Positions 25,411 through 35,100 of a DNA stretch of 64,000 bases are shown here, in pieces; position 1 is the stretch's first letter; every line of letters starts with the position of its first letter. The stretch is from Hoeflea prorocentri (GTDB lineage: Bacteria > Pseudomonadota > Alphaproteobacteria > Rhizobiales > Rhizobiaceae): contig NZ_JAPJZI010000001.1 of assembly GCF_027944115.1 (NCBI RefSeq), positions 1,364,001 to 1,428,000 of the forward strand, in the 5' to 3' direction. Under the pieces are notes generated by a model that was not told the DNA's origin, did not search any database, and saw nothing but the letters and a program-made list of their open reading frames with translations. Position numbers and translations under genes: made by a program.

Positions 25411-28400
25411 ATGAAGAGCGTGAAACGCATTCTTACAGTCCTTGCCGGCGTCATCGTCGTGTTGTTCCTGTGTGTCCTTGCGCTTCTGGGCACAGGTCCG
25501 GGTCTTTCCATGACAGCCTCAATGATCGGTTCCGTTGCAAGCGGTCAGGGGCGGGCAGTTGCTTTGACTGATCTATCGGGTGTGCTCGGTGGAACGCCAA
25601 AGATCGGCAAGCTGACCATCGCGGATGAAAAGGGCGACTGGTTGATTGCCGATGGCATCGAGGCCGATATCGCGCTTGGCAGATTGCTGACCGGTACGGT
25701 CGATATCAGCAGGCTTTCGGTGACAGAACTTGCGGTTTCCAGGCAGCCGGTTGCCGGCAATCAGGACGCAGCATCCGATACCGGTCCTCCCAGCCTGCCT
25801 GCGGTCACCATCGTGGCGGACAATATCTTCATTCGGTCGATCAATCTGGCGGAGCCGTTTCTTGGTGAAGCGGCCCGGCTGCAGTTGACGGGGAACCTTC
25901 TGCTGAGGGATGCTCCCGTAGACCTTTCAGGTATGCTGGATGTGGTGCGCATCGACGGCACGTCCGGTGAAGTCTCGGCGCAGTGGAAGGTAGCACCCGA
26001 AACAAATGAGCTTGATCTGGATCTTACGGCCAAGGAGCCTTCGGACGGCCTTCTTGCCCGACTTCTCAATATTCATGGCCTGCCAGCGATTGATATCGAC
26101 ATCGCCGGAAGCGGTCCGCTTGATGGCTGGGACGGAACGCTTGCGGTCAGCCTTGATGGAGAAAGAACGGTCGAAGGCGATGTTTCGCTGTCGGTGAGCG
26201 AGGAAAGGCAGGCCGTTAAAGGCACGCTCAAGGGATATCTGGCGCGGCTGATGCCTCAGGATGTGGCTCCGCTTTTTGCCGGCGACACCAGTATCGATCT
26301 CGATATTGAGCGTGACGATGGCAGAACGGTTCGTATCGGAAAGCTATCGGCAAAGTCTGCGCTCCTTTCGCTCGAGGCGTCGGGCCAGGTGCTGCCGGAT
26401 GATGACAGCGTCGATCTTCGTGCCGATATCGCTTTCGGTGAAGAAAATGCGCTGGTGGCCTTTTCGCTGGGCGATGATCGTACAGTCGATGTCGGACAGG
26501 TGTCTGTCCGTTCCAGTCTGAAAGGAAGCCTTGAGAAGGCCGAGTGGATTTTGGACGGTTCGGTCCGATCCTTGAGCGCCGATGCCTTTTCGGTCGAAAA
26601 CGCCACAATTTCCGGACGTTCTTCCAACGTCAATTTTCTTCGTGGCAGCGGCGATGCCAATCTGGAACTGGCGTCACAGTCGCTGAAAACCGGTCAGGAT
26701 ATGGCCGACAATCTTCTTTCCGGCTCACTGAGCGCGTCAGCCGAGGCGGCGTTCAAGGGTATGCAGGTCGATATCTCACGCTTCGATTTAAAGGCTTCCG
26801 GTCTTGATGCCAGCGCAAGCGGCAGCGCCGATCTCGCCGAGCGTTCTTTTGATCTCAAAACACAGGCGCAACTGCGCTTGACCGAAGACGACCAACTCGT
26901 CCCGGTGCTTGGTCAGTCAGAGGTGAAGATATCCGGACAGATAGCGCAAACGGAACCCGGCGCGCTGACGGTGACAAATCTCAATGTGCAGAGCCAGAAC
27001 CTGGAGGCCAACGGTAACGGGCGACTCGATAACGGTTCATTGGAGTTCGGCGTGCAGGCATCGATCATGGACCTTTCCAGGGTCGCCGGCGGTCTGGAGG
27101 GCGGCGTCAACGTCGATCTCGATCTGTCGGGTCCGCAGGATGCGCCGAACTTTGATCTTAAGGCGGAGGGCGCCGAGATATCGGTTGCCGGCAAACCTCT
27201 GGAAGGCCTGTCGATTGTCGCCAGGGGCGTTGCCTCTGCTGCGCAGCCTTCGGCCAATCTCAAGGTGGACGGTCGCTATGAAAACCAGCTCGTTTCGATT
27301 TCCGCAAGCCTGACGAGAGATGCAAACGGCGCGCCTCTTGTCGACACCCTGGATTTGACAGTGCCGGGTGCAACGGCGACCGGAAGCCTCAACGCGGATG
27401 CGGCAGGCCTTCTGACCGGCGCAATGGACGTCAATGTCACCTCTCTGGCCGAGCTTGGCCCTCTGATGCTGCAGGAGGGATTGTCCGGTGCGATGTCCGG
27501 AAAGGTCATATTTGCCGGATCGGATGGCAAACAGTCGGTCAAAGCTGATTTCGAGGCAGGAGAATTTTCAGCCGGCGCGGTTGCCGCATCGGGTGTCTCT
27601 GTACAGGCGTCTCTTCAGGACCTTTCCTCACCGCAATCCGTCGATGTTTCCGCGACCGCCGCGACACTCGAGGTATCGGGGACGACCGCCTATGATGTGA
27701 AGGCCACCGCCAAAGGCGGCAGCGACCTTATCCCGTTTTCCGTTTCCGCCCGGGTCTATGATGCGCCCTTGTCCGTTGAGGGCGATGTTTCATCCGCAAA
27801 TGGAGCGACGACCGTCACGCTCTCAAAGGCGAGCGCGACCTTCCGCTCCATACCTGTCAGCCTGTCGGAGCCGGTTTCGCTGACAGTCTCTGAAGATGCA
27901 ACGCATGTGGAGACTGCCACGCTGAAAGTCGGAAGCGGTACGGTCGTTGTCAGTGGCAAGATGCAGGACCAGCTTGCATTCGACATTGCGGTCAGCCAGT
28001 TTCCGATCGCGCTTTTTGAGAGCATTGCTCCCACAGGCCTTGGTCAAAGCGGCACATTATCGGGAAAAGCGACCGTATCCGGCTCGGCTTCGGACCCGCT
28101 TGTCGACTACAATCTCGCCATTGCCGGTTTTTCCGTAGAGGCAAGCCGCGGTGTTCGCATGCCGACGCTTTCGGTTCAGTCTTCGGGCAATCTTGCGTCC
28201 AATACGCTGACAACGAAAACCCAGGTGCTTGGCAGCGGCGTGCAGTTCAACGTTGACGGGACGGTCGGCATCGAGGGACAACGGGCGATCAATCTGAGAA
28301 TAAACGGTAATGCACCGCTGGAGCTTGCGACCCTGCCGGCCGCCGATTCAGGCGTGCAGCTGGAGGGCATGGCGAGGGTTGCCATGAGCGTCACCGGAAC

Positions 28401-29598
28401 GGCCGCCAGCCCTGTCATCAACGGCACCGTTACGACCGCCGGGGCGGATTTTGTCGAGTCCAATACCTCGCTGACCGTCCGCGAGATCAACGCGACAATC
28501 TCGTTCGACGGGACAACGGCGCGTATTGTCGAACTGACCGGCAGGCTCGGGACGGGCGGTACGGTTTCGATGGCGGGGTCGGTCGGGACGAATCCTGCAA
28601 GCGGTCTTCCGGCGAATATCTCACTGACGGTCAGCAACGGCACCTACACGAACAGCGAGATCGTGACCGCGCAATTCGACGCAGATCTGAAGATTGAGGG
28701 CGAGTTGCTGCGTTCAGGAAGGATCGGTGGATCGATTTCGCTGGACCGGACGGATATCAGCATTCCCGATCGCCTTCCGGCGTCGATACCCTTTATCGAT
28801 GTCAAACATGTCGGGGCATCGCGGAGCGTTCAACAGCAGGCCCGCGAACTCGAACCACGCAACGTGCAGGCAAGCGGCAACGGCTCCGGTGGCGGACTTT
28901 TTCTCGATATCTCGGTCAGTTCGCCAGCGCGTATTTTTCTTCGCGGGCGCGGTATAGACGCCGAATTCGGCGGATCGGTCGACATTACCGGCACGAGCAG
29001 CGCGCCGCGCGTGCGCGGCACATACTCCATGATCAGAGGCCGGATCGACATTCTGACGAAGCGGTTTGACTTCAGCAACGGAACGATCACCTTTGCCGGC
29101 CCCCTCGACCCGACCTTGAATTTCACCACGACGACGACGCGAGGCGGAACATCCTACTCGATTGTCGTCACCGGCACGGCGTCCCAGCCGGATATCTCGT
29201 TTGAGTCCTCGCCGTCGCTTCCCGAGGATGAAATCCTCGCCAACCTCTTTTTTGGCAAGAACCTGTCCAACCTCTCCGCTGTCCAGATCGCCCAGCTTGC
29301 CAATGCCGTGGCGTCCCTTGGGGGCGCAAACAATCGCGGCGGCATTCTCGATCGGCTGCGTGGTTTCGGCGGGCTCGCCGATATTGACATCAACACCGAC
29401 GATGCGGATGGCGGCACATCGGTTGGTGTCGGCCGGTATCTGAACGACCGCACCTATCTTAATGTGGAAAAGGGATTGTCCGGAGGTTCCGGCCGGGTGA
29501 CCATCGATTTGGACATCACCGACAATCTCAAGGCGCGCGGAGAAGCGGATATGGACGGCAACTCAAAGGCCGGCCTGTTCTTTGAGCGCGACTACTAG
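25411..29598 (+). CDS. tamB: Translocation and assembly module inner-membrane protein TamB
   Basis: A 1395-residue bridging protein anchored in the inner membrane by an N-terminal helix (ILTVLAGVIVVLFLCVLALL). A very long repetitive beta-rich region (AsmA/TamB type) spans the periplasm. The C-terminal DUF490/TamB domain (about 1050-1395) contains VRGTYSMIRGRIDILTKRFD and ends with LKARGEADMDGNSKAGLFFE. TamB with TamA inserts some outer-membrane proteins, and TamB-like proteins also take part in lipid transport. Low-complexity serine, glycine and alanine content is normal for this family. Confidence 0.92.
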   Translation: MKSVKRILTVLAGVIVVLFLCVLALLGTGPGLSMTASMIGSVASGQGRAVALTDLSGVLGGTPKIGKLTIADEKGDWLIADGIEADIALGRLLTGTVDISRLSVTELAVSRQPVAGNQDAASDTGPPSLPAVTIVADNIFIRSINLAEPFLGEAARLQLTGNLLLRDAPVDLSGMLDVVRIDGTSGEVSAQWKVAPETNELDLDLTAKEPSDGLLARLLNIHGLPAIDIDIAGSGPLDGWDGTLAVSLDGERTVEGDVSLSVSEERQAVKGTLKGYLARLMPQDVAPLFAGDTSIDLDIERDDGRTVRIGKLSAKSALLSLEASGQVLPDDDSVDLRADIAFGEENALVAFSLGDDRTVDVGQVSVRSSLKGSLEKAEWILDGSVRSLSADAFSVENATISGRSSNVNFLRGSGDANLELASQSLKTGQDMADNLLSGSLSASAEAAFKGMQVDISRFDLKASGLDASASGSADLAERSFDLKTQAQLRLTEDDQLVPVLGQSEVKISGQIAQTEPGALTVTNLNVQSQNLEANGNGRLDNGSLEFGVQASIMDLSRVAGGLEGGVNVDLDLSGPQDAPNFDLKAEGAEISVAGKPLEGLSIVARGVASAAQPSANLKVDGRYENQLVSISASLTRDANGAPLVDTLDLTVPGATATGSLNADAAGLLTGAMDVNVTSLAELGPLMLQEGLSGAMSGKVIFAGSDGKQSVKADFEAGEFSAGAVAASGVSVQASLQDLSSPQSVDVSATAATLEVSGTTAYDVKATAKGGSDLIPFSVSARVYDAPLSVEGDVSSANGATTVTLSKASATFRSIPVSLSEPVSLTVSEDATHVETATLKVGSGTVVVSGKMQDQLAFDIAVSQFPIALFESIAPTGLGQSGTLSGKATVSGSASDPLVDYNLAIAGFSVEASRGVRMPTLSVQSSGNLASNTLTTKTQVLGSGVQFNVDGTVGIEGQRAINLRINGNAPLELATLPAADSGVQLEGMARVAMSVTGTAASPVINGTVTTAGADFVESNTSLTVREINATISFDGTTARIVELTGRLGTGGTVSMAGSVGTNPASGLPANISLTVSNGTYTNSEIVTAQFDADLKIEGELLRSGRIGGSISLDRTDISIPDRLPASIPFIDVKHVGASRSVQQQARELEPRNVQASGNGSGGGLFLDISVSSPARIFLRGRGIDAEFGGSVDITGTSSAPRVRGTYSMIRGRIDILTKRFDFSNGTITFAGPLDPTLNFTTTTTRGGTSYSIVVTGTASQPDISFESSPSLPEDEILANLFFGKNLSNLSAVQIAQLANAVASLGGANNRGGILDRLRGFGGLADIDINTDDADGGTSVGVGRYLNDRTYLNVEKGLSGGSGRVTIDLDITDNLKARGEADMDGNSKAGLFFERDY

Positions 29599-29698
29599 AA
29601 CCTTCAGCCTTAGCTGATGGATCATCAATTCACGCGGTGACGGTGTTTGTCATTCGCCAACAGGGTTTTAAGCGATCCATCCGCTCGAGCGGCCAGGA

Positions 29699-31000
29699 TC
29701 AATAGGTTCTTTCATAGGCAGCGCAGCGTGCGGCCGTGTCCATCTGAGCGACATGGGCAATCTCGCTTTTCTTGTGTGCCCGGTAGACGCCGGAAAACAT
29801 ATCAGGAAACCAACCTGTTACCGTGTCGCTCGCTCCAAAACGCTCCAGTGCGACTTCCAGTGTATCAGGCAAACGAATGTACCCGCGGTCGGCCAGAGTT
29901 TCGGGCGACAGGAGCGACAGATCCTCCTCTGTCGCGTCGGGCGCGGTCAGTTTCTCTTCGATCCCCTGACATCCGGCATGGACGACGGCGGCCAGGGCCA
30001 GATGCGGGCACGCGGCGGCATCGGCGGCGCGGTATTCAATGTTGAACTGCCGTGCAACGCTGGCGGGATCCTTGGCGGTGACAGGACATACCCGCAAAGA
30101 CGCCTCGCGGTCTCGAAAGCCGAGGTTGTTGTAGGCCGCCGACCATCGATGCGGTGTGAGGCGCAAATAGGAGACGACAGAGGGTGCCGTAAGCGCGAGG
30201 ATCGCGTCGAGATATTTCAGGATACCTGCGCAAAAGGCACTGGTCAGTTGAGACATCCCGCACGGACCGCTCGGGTCATAGGTGGCGGGCGTTCCGTCTG
30301 GATTGAGGAAACTCATATGGATATGCACGCCATTGCCGACGCTGTCGGTGTCGCGGATCGGTGTGAAGGTTGCGGCCTCTCCGTGCGCGCGTGCGACCGA
30401 GCGCGTAAGTTCCCGCAGAATGACGGCGGCATCGGCAGCACGCACGCCTTCCTCGGGGCCGATGACGACCTCGTATTGATTGGGGCCGTATTCTTTCATG
30501 ATGCTGTCCGGGCTGAGGCCAGCAGCAGAAATCTGCGTCATCAGGTCTTCGCACAGTCCTCTGTGCACCTCGAACCCGGTTCGCCCATAGCCTTCGCCCA
30601 CCAGCAGGCTGTCACCCTTAAGTTGGAACTCATGTTCGAACGCCGCTAACAGACGCACCCCGCCCAGTTGCTCCAAACGAGTCAATGCGCTCTTCAGCAG
30701 AGCGCGGGTGCAAAAATCCCAGGGTTCGCCGTCCAGCTCGACAATGTCGCCCAGCATGAAGCGTTCAATCTGTGTGCCGAGCGCGGCAGTGACGCCAGTG
30801 GTTTCATCCGGGATCAGGAGCAAATCACCAAGCGCACCGAACGGGCTATCGGCGATACCGTCAAAACAATTGATCTGCACGTTGGTTGGCGTCCATCCCA
30901 CGCCGCGTTGCAGCCGTTTCTCAAGGTCTCGCGATGGAAAGGCCTTGCCGCGCACTTTCCCTGAGAGATCGCAGGTTGCAGCAAAGATCAGATCGCTCAT
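29699..31000 (-). CDS. Glutamine synthetase family protein (GlnA-like ligase)
   Basis: A 433-residue glutamine synthetase-fold ligase. Start at ATG 31000, which overlaps the RpiR stop as ATGA; the frame runs further upstream inside that gene. Catalytic-domain motifs: LAAFEHEFQLKG (metal ligands), GNGVHIHMSFLNPDG (ATP/metal histidines), APSVVSYLRLTPHRWSAAYN and NIEYRAADAAACPHLALAAV. The N-terminal region is short and divergent. These GlnA-like enzymes are usually gamma-glutamylating ligases in amine or amino-acid catabolism rather than the ammonia-assimilating enzyme, which fits its coupling to a catabolic regulator here. The substrate is unknown. Confidence 0.87.
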   Translation of the reverse strand: MSDLIFAATCDLSGKVRGKAFPSRDLEKRLQRGVGWTPTNVQINCFDGIADSPFGALGDLLLIPDETTGVTAALGTQIERFMLGDIVELDGEPWDFCTRALLKSALTRLEQLGGVRLLAAFEHEFQLKGDSLLVGEGYGRTGFEVHRGLCEDLMTQISAAGLSPDSIMKEYGPNQYEVVIGPEEGVRAADAAVILRELTRSVARAHGEAATFTPIRDTDSVGNGVHIHMSFLNPDGTPATYDPSGPCGMSQLTSAFCAGILKYLDAILALTAPSVVSYLRLTPHRWSAAYNNLGFRDREASLRVCPVTAKDPASVARQFNIEYRAADAAACPHLALAAVVHAGCQGIEEKLTAPDATEEDLSLLSPETLADRGYIRLPDTLEVALERFGASDTVTGWFPDMFSGVYRAHKKSEIAHVAQMDTAARCAAYERTY

Positions 31001-31842
31001 GGCTCGTTCTCCAGAATCGTTTCTCTTGCCGCATCCCAGGCTTCGATCCGGGCACGTGTTTCGCCCCATGTCTCCTCTGCAATCCGGGTGACAATGGCCT
31101 CTGTGACCGCCAGGGCGGTGCTGTAACTGTCCCAGACTGTTCCCATGTCGATGGGTACAGCAACCACTTCGGAGGCAAATCGCGTTGCAGGAGACAAGCC
31201 TTTGTCCGTCATCAAAACGACCTTGGCGCGTCGTGCATTCGCCTGTTCGGCCAGGCGAACCAGGTTCCTCTGGTAGCGCCGGAAATCGACCAGGAAGAGT
31301 ATATCGCCGGGTTTCATGCGCAACAGATATTCCGGCCATACATCGGGCTCACGCGGAAGGTGAAAGACATCTTCCCGGGACTGGCGTAAGTGAAAGGAGA
31401 GGATCAGTGCGATCGTATCGCTGATCCGACCCCCGACGACGTATATTCTGCGTTTTCGGTCGTTTAAAAGATCACAGATGCGATTGAATTGCCCTTCGGT
31501 GACGGCTTCGCTTGCGGAGTTCATCTGGTCCGCGGCGCGATCTAGGAAGCCCGTCAGATATCCGCCCTCTATCTGTTTTGACGTTGCATGAAGATCAACG
31601 GGTGAGCGCTGACCGTCCCGCAGCTCGGCCAGCAACCGCTTTTGCATATCTGCATAACCACCCAAACCGATTTTACTCACAAAGCGCGATATCGAAGGCG
31701 GCGATACTTCGGCGCGTTCAGCCAGTTCCTGGATCGAGATGAGCCCGGCGTAGGGGTAGTCCGACAACAAGGCGGTTGCCAGTTTTCTCTCGGATCGAGT
31801 GAAGGAAGCTGAAGTCGCTTCAATTTGATTACGGATGCTCAT
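30997..31842 (-). CDS. MurR/RpiR family transcriptional regulator
   Basis: A 281-residue regulator with an N-terminal RpiR helix-turn-helix (about 1-77; ISIQELAERAEVSPPSISRFVSKIG) and a C-terminal SIS domain (about 120-255; IYVVGGRISDTIALIL, and later DKGLSPATRFASEVV) that in this family senses a phosphosugar or related ligand. It is coupled to the GS-like ligase and divergent from the catabolic and ABC genes, so it most likely controls both through the 83-bp intergenic region, which carries a dyad at 31872-31894. Confidence 0.9.
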   Translation of the reverse strand: MSIRNQIEATSASFTRSERKLATALLSDYPYAGLISIQELAERAEVSPPSISRFVSKIGLGGYADMQKRLLAELRDGQRSPVDLHATSKQIEGGYLTGFLDRAADQMNSASEAVTEGQFNRICDLLNDRKRRIYVVGGRISDTIALILSFHLRQSREDVFHLPREPDVWPEYLLRMKPGDILFLVDFRRYQRNLVRLAEQANARRAKVVLMTDKGLSPATRFASEVVAVPIDMGTVWDSYSTALAVTEAIVTRIAEETWGETRARIEAWDAARETILENEP

Positions 31843-31862
31843 AGTGCCATCGTTTCTGGAAA

Positions 31863-31910
31863 TTTATTTTCAGTCAATGGTATTCTCATTGACTCTGTCG
31901 CTTTATTTTC
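31863..31910. promoter_or_regulatory. Candidate operator between the RpiR gene and the catabolic genes
   Basis: A perfect 8-bp dyad, AGTCAATG (31872-31879) and CATTGACT (31887-31894), is flanked by two copies of TTTATTTTC (31863-31871 and 31902-31910) 39 bp apart. It lies in the short divergent interval next to an RpiR gene, so it is a natural site for that regulator. Confidence 0.5.
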
Positions 31911-31925
31911 TTTACGCTATGTTAC

Positions 31926-32309
31926 ATGAACAAGCTTTCTGCTCGAACATTGCTTAGTCAATCCGACCTCTCGCCAGTCGAGGTTTTGAATGCTGACAGT
32001 CGCGTACCGTTCCTTTTGCTCTGTGAGCAGCGACCGCGGCACCCGGGGCTTTTAAGCGGGACCGACCTCAACGCGGCGCAGTCCTTGCGCGACCACATCT
32101 CGGCCAGGCGCATGGACCTGAACCTCGCCATCAATCAACCCAACAAGATCGACCCCGAGAGCGACTGGTTCATTCCGGCCCATGCAGAACCACGCGGGTT
32201 GATGCATAGCTTGATCGAGGTGCGCAACGATCAATTGGGCGACACGGCTGGTGTGACCGTCTGGGCCGACCTGCTGGCTGACGCCATTCAATCGACTGTA
32301 GAGGCCTGA
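31926..32309 (+). pseudogene. Remnant of an N-formylglutamate amidohydrolase-like gene
   Basis: The 127-residue product matches the two ends of the N-formylglutamate amidohydrolase (HutG-like, FGase) family but not its middle. Residues 18-34 resemble the N-terminal strand (VEVLNADSRVPFLLLCE), and residues 68-127 resemble the C-terminal end (NQPNKIDPESDWFIPAHAEP, then HSLIEVRNDQ). Full family members are about 250-290 residues, so roughly 130 central residues are missing. Just after CE, a shifted frame would restore a family-like ATAAPGAF, hinting at compensating small frameshifts. It is the first gene after the divergent regulatory region and lies 4 bp before the isochorismatase gene. It could instead be a truncated protein with a new role, but decay is more likely. 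Confidence 0.65.
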
Positions 32310-32313
32310 GCGT

Positions 32314-32955
32314 ATGACCTTGTCACGTGACATCCCGCTTGATCCGCACCACAGCGCGCTCTTGTTCATCGACGTACAAAACTTCTCGGCTCATCCCAAG
32401 GGGTCCGAGTTCGCCGATTGCAGTGACGCCGACTTCGACAAAAAATACGGCTGGTACTTCAATCAGCTGAACACCCGCATTGTTCCGAACATGCAGGCGC
32501 TTCAGACGGCCTGCCGCAAAGCGCAGGTCGAGGTGATGTACACAACCATAGAAAGCCTGACATTGGACGGGCGCGACCGATCACTCGATTACAAAATCAC
32601 TGGCTTCAACGTGCCCAAGGGGTCGTGGGACGGGAAGGTGATCGATCAGATCGCGCCCAGGGGCGACGAGATCGTGCTGCCGAAGTCATCCTCGTCAGTC
32701 TTTGTCTCGACCCATATCGACTACATCCTGCGTAATCTGGGCGTGAAGCAACTGGTCGTCTCCGGGCTTCTGACCGACCAATGTGTTGAAAGTGCTATCC
32801 GCGACGCCTGCGATCTTGGCTATCTGGTGACGCAGGTAACCGATGCGTGCCTGACCTATTCCACGGACCGGCACGACAATTCAATCAGCACAATCAAGGG
32901 ATATTGCCGTCAAGTCACGACGGCCGAGCTTGTTAAGGAACTGGAGGGCACTTGA
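32314..32955 (+). CDS. Cysteine hydrolase, isochorismatase-like family
   Basis: A 213-residue amidohydrolase of the isochorismatase superfamily (relatives include N-carbamoylsarcosine amidase, biuret hydrolase and nicotinamidase). The Asp-Lys-Cys triad is visible: LLFIDVQNFSAH (about residue 20), LPKSSSSVF (about 123) and GLLTDQCVESAIRDA (about 156). The predicted reaction is hydrolysis of a small amide or ureido compound. Its stop overlaps the ATG of the M20 peptidase gene (TGATG), so the two are co-translated. Confidence 0.88.
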   Translation: MTLSRDIPLDPHHSALLFIDVQNFSAHPKGSEFADCSDADFDKKYGWYFNQLNTRIVPNMQALQTACRKAQVEVMYTTIESLTLDGRDRSLDYKITGFNVPKGSWDGKVIDQIAPRGDEIVLPKSSSSVFVSTHIDYILRNLGVKQLVVSGLLTDQCVESAIRDACDLGYLVTQVTDACLTYSTDRHDNSISTIKGYCRQVTTAELVKELEGT

Positions 32956-34268
32956 TGGAAAAAGCACTCGAAGCCGTTCTGGCGGCAATTGACGCTGAGA
33001 AAGATCATGTTGTTGCGCTGACCCAGGATCTGGTCCGCATACCCTCGGTCAATCCGAAATTTCAGGCCGAGCAAGGGCTGAACCGAGAAGCCGACGTGCA
33101 GGATCGGATCGAGGAAGAACTGCGCCCAATGGAATTCGGCATTGAGCGGTTCGAGACGTTTGAAAACCGACCGAACGTGGTGGCGGATTTGCCGGGGTCG
33201 GAGGAAAAAAGCATGATCCTGTGTGGTCACGTGGATGTCGTGCCGGTGGGCGATGCAAATGCGTGGGCGCGTGATCCTTTTGGTGGCCAGCTGGATTCAG
33301 GAAAAATTTGGGGACGCGGCGCGGTCGACATGAAAGGCGGCGTGGCGGCGTGCATCTCGGCTGCCCGCGCCATCCGCAGGGCAGGGGTTGAGCTGGAAGG
33401 GCGTTTGTCGATCCACACTGTCGTGGACGAGGAAGCCGGCGGCTTTGGCGCCATTGACGTGGTCAACCGCGGCCATCTGGCAAAACACGCGATCATTGCG
33501 GAGCCCACCTGGGGTGACGTGATCCCGGCGGAAGGAGGCCTGGACTGGACCAAGGTCACCATCTTCGGCAAACAGTCCCATGCGGGCTGGCGCTATAACA
33601 TGATCTGGCCGCAGCACGACACGCCCGGACGGCTTGAGCCGGGGGTGAATGCCATTGAGCTTGCAACACGCTTCATTGCCGCATTACGCGATTTTGAGGC
33701 AAGCCGCTGCCGCAGGACCAACCATCCGCTGATGCCCGCCGGCCTGGCCACCATCAACCCCGGCACGATCATGGGCGGGGCCGGTATGGGCGAGGATGGC
33801 AATCCGGCGATCATGACCAATGCTGCGATGACCTCGGATGTCTGCACCATTGTGCTCGACTACAAATTCATGCCGCAGGAAGACTTTGCTGACGTAAAGG
33901 CCGAGTTCGAGGCCTTCGTACACCATTTTGCCAGCATGGACCCCTGGATGCGGGAAAACCCGCCAAAGATCGAATGGTCGCTTTGGGACTTGCACTTCCC
34001 GCCTATGAACACACCGGAAGATCACCCGCTGGCGCAGGCCACTTTGGCCCGTGCGACGCAGTTGCAAGCCAAGCCGCCGCTCCTGAAGGGGTTTGAAGCG
34101 GTCACGGATGCCGCCCACTACGCCGGAAAGGGCGTGGTGCCGATCATTTACGGCCCCTCCGGCGACGGGTTTCACGGCGACAATGAATGCGTCGAGGTCG
34201 ACAGCCTGGTCGAGACGACCAAGGTCATCGCGGCCACCGTTCTGGATATGTGCGGGGTCAAATCTTGA
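32955..34268 (+). CDS. M20 family metallopeptidase (ArgE/DapE/CPG2-like)
   Basis: A 437-residue zinc-dependent amidohydrolase. Metal-site motifs: LCGHVDVVPVGD (about residue 91), GRGAVDMKGGVA and the catalytic glutamate in VDEEAGGFG; a C-terminal histidine occurs in DGFHGDNE. The dimerisation domain lies in the middle (about 195-310). Substrates of this family are N-acyl amino acids, N-succinyl-diaminopimelate or dipeptides. Context with an amidase and an amino-acid/amide importer suggests breakdown of an imported N-acylated compound. Start at ATG 32955, overlapping the previous stop. Confidence 0.9.
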   Translation: MEKALEAVLAAIDAEKDHVVALTQDLVRIPSVNPKFQAEQGLNREADVQDRIEEELRPMEFGIERFETFENRPNVVADLPGSEEKSMILCGHVDVVPVGDANAWARDPFGGQLDSGKIWGRGAVDMKGGVAACISAARAIRRAGVELEGRLSIHTVVDEEAGGFGAIDVVNRGHLAKHAIIAEPTWGDVIPAEGGLDWTKVTIFGKQSHAGWRYNMIWPQHDTPGRLEPGVNAIELATRFIAALRDFEASRCRRTNHPLMPAGLATINPGTIMGGAGMGEDGNPAIMTNAAMTSDVCTIVLDYKFMPQEDFADVKAEFEAFVHHFASMDPWMRENPPKIEWSLWDLHFPPMNTPEDHPLAQATLARATQLQAKPPLLKGFEAVTDAAHYAGKGVVPIIYGPSGDGFHGDNECVEVDSLVETTKVIAATVLDMCGVKS

Positions 34269-35086
34269 GTGATTTGAAACACATAGACACCAGCCATGCG
34301 CGTCTCGCCTATCGTGAGACGGATGGGCCGGGCCAGCCTCTCTTGATGGTCCACGGCAACTCAACGTCCCATCAGGTGTTCCGTAACCAGTTGGATGGTG
34401 CGATTGGGGCTGCGTATCGCTGTGTGGCTTTTGATCTGCCCGGACATGGGGCAAGCGACGATGCATGCGACCCGGACACCACGTACAACGTACAGGGCTA
34501 CGCCGCCGCCGCAGTCGAACTGATGCAGGCGCTTCGGATCGACCGCTATGCTGTGCTGGGTTGGTCGCTCGGCGGACACATAGCGCTGGATATGATGGCG
34601 CAGACCAGGGCCTTGGCCGGTGTCATGATTACAGGCTCCCCACCGATCACCCAGGGCAAAGGTGCGGTCTCGGAAGGGTTCGCCGGCGACATCGAGCACT
34701 CCATTGCTTCCAAGCAAATCCTGACCGGCGAGGAGATCGAGGCCTTCGCCCACAACACCTGCGGACCGAACGCGCCCTACGCTTCGTTTCTGAAAGAGGC
34801 GGTGACCCGCTGTGACGGGCGCGCCCGGTCGCTCATGATCGCCAAGTTGGCTTGCGGGGTAGGGCCGAACCAACAGGAGCTTGCACTCAACGCACCGGTT
34901 CCATTGGCCATCGTCAACGGCTCGGAAGACGCCTTCATACACAACGATTTCATTGCGCGTCTGCCCTACCGGAACCTTTGGGACAAAAAGGTCCACGACC
35001 TGCCTGGCATCGGGCACGCGCCTTTCTGGGAGGCGCCTGAAACATTCGACGCCTATCTCAGCAGATTTCTCAACGACATCACCTAA
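34265..35086 (+). CDS. Alpha/beta hydrolase
   Basis: A 273-residue alpha/beta-fold hydrolase beginning at TTG 34265, which overlaps the stop of the peptidase gene (TTGA). Features: LLMVHGNSTSHQVFRN (oxyanion loop), FDLPGHGASDD, nucleophile elbow VLGWSLGGHIALDM (serine near residue 100), the acid region IVNGSEDAFIH and the catalytic histidine in GIGHAPFWEAPE. In this operon it probably hydrolyses an ester or amide intermediate. The binding-protein gene starts 14 bp after its stop. Confidence 0.85.
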   Translation: MSDLKHIDTSHARLAYRETDGPGQPLLMVHGNSTSHQVFRNQLDGAIGAAYRCVAFDLPGHGASDDACDPDTTYNVQGYAAAAVELMQALRIDRYAVLGWSLGGHIALDMMAQTRALAGVMITGSPPITQGKGAVSEGFAGDIEHSIASKQILTGEEIEAFAHNTCGPNAPYASFLKEAVTRCDGRARSLMIAKLACGVGPNQQELALNAPVPLAIVNGSEDAFIHNDFIARLPYRNLWDKKVHDLPGIGHAPFWEAPETFDAYLSRFLNDIT

Positions 35087-35100
35087 TGGGGAGAAAGACT

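Noticed and set aside
29699-31000. The housekeeping glutamine synthetase GlnA
   Set aside because: Divergent N-terminal domain and coupling to an RpiR regulator in a catabolic locus point to a GlnA-like ligase.
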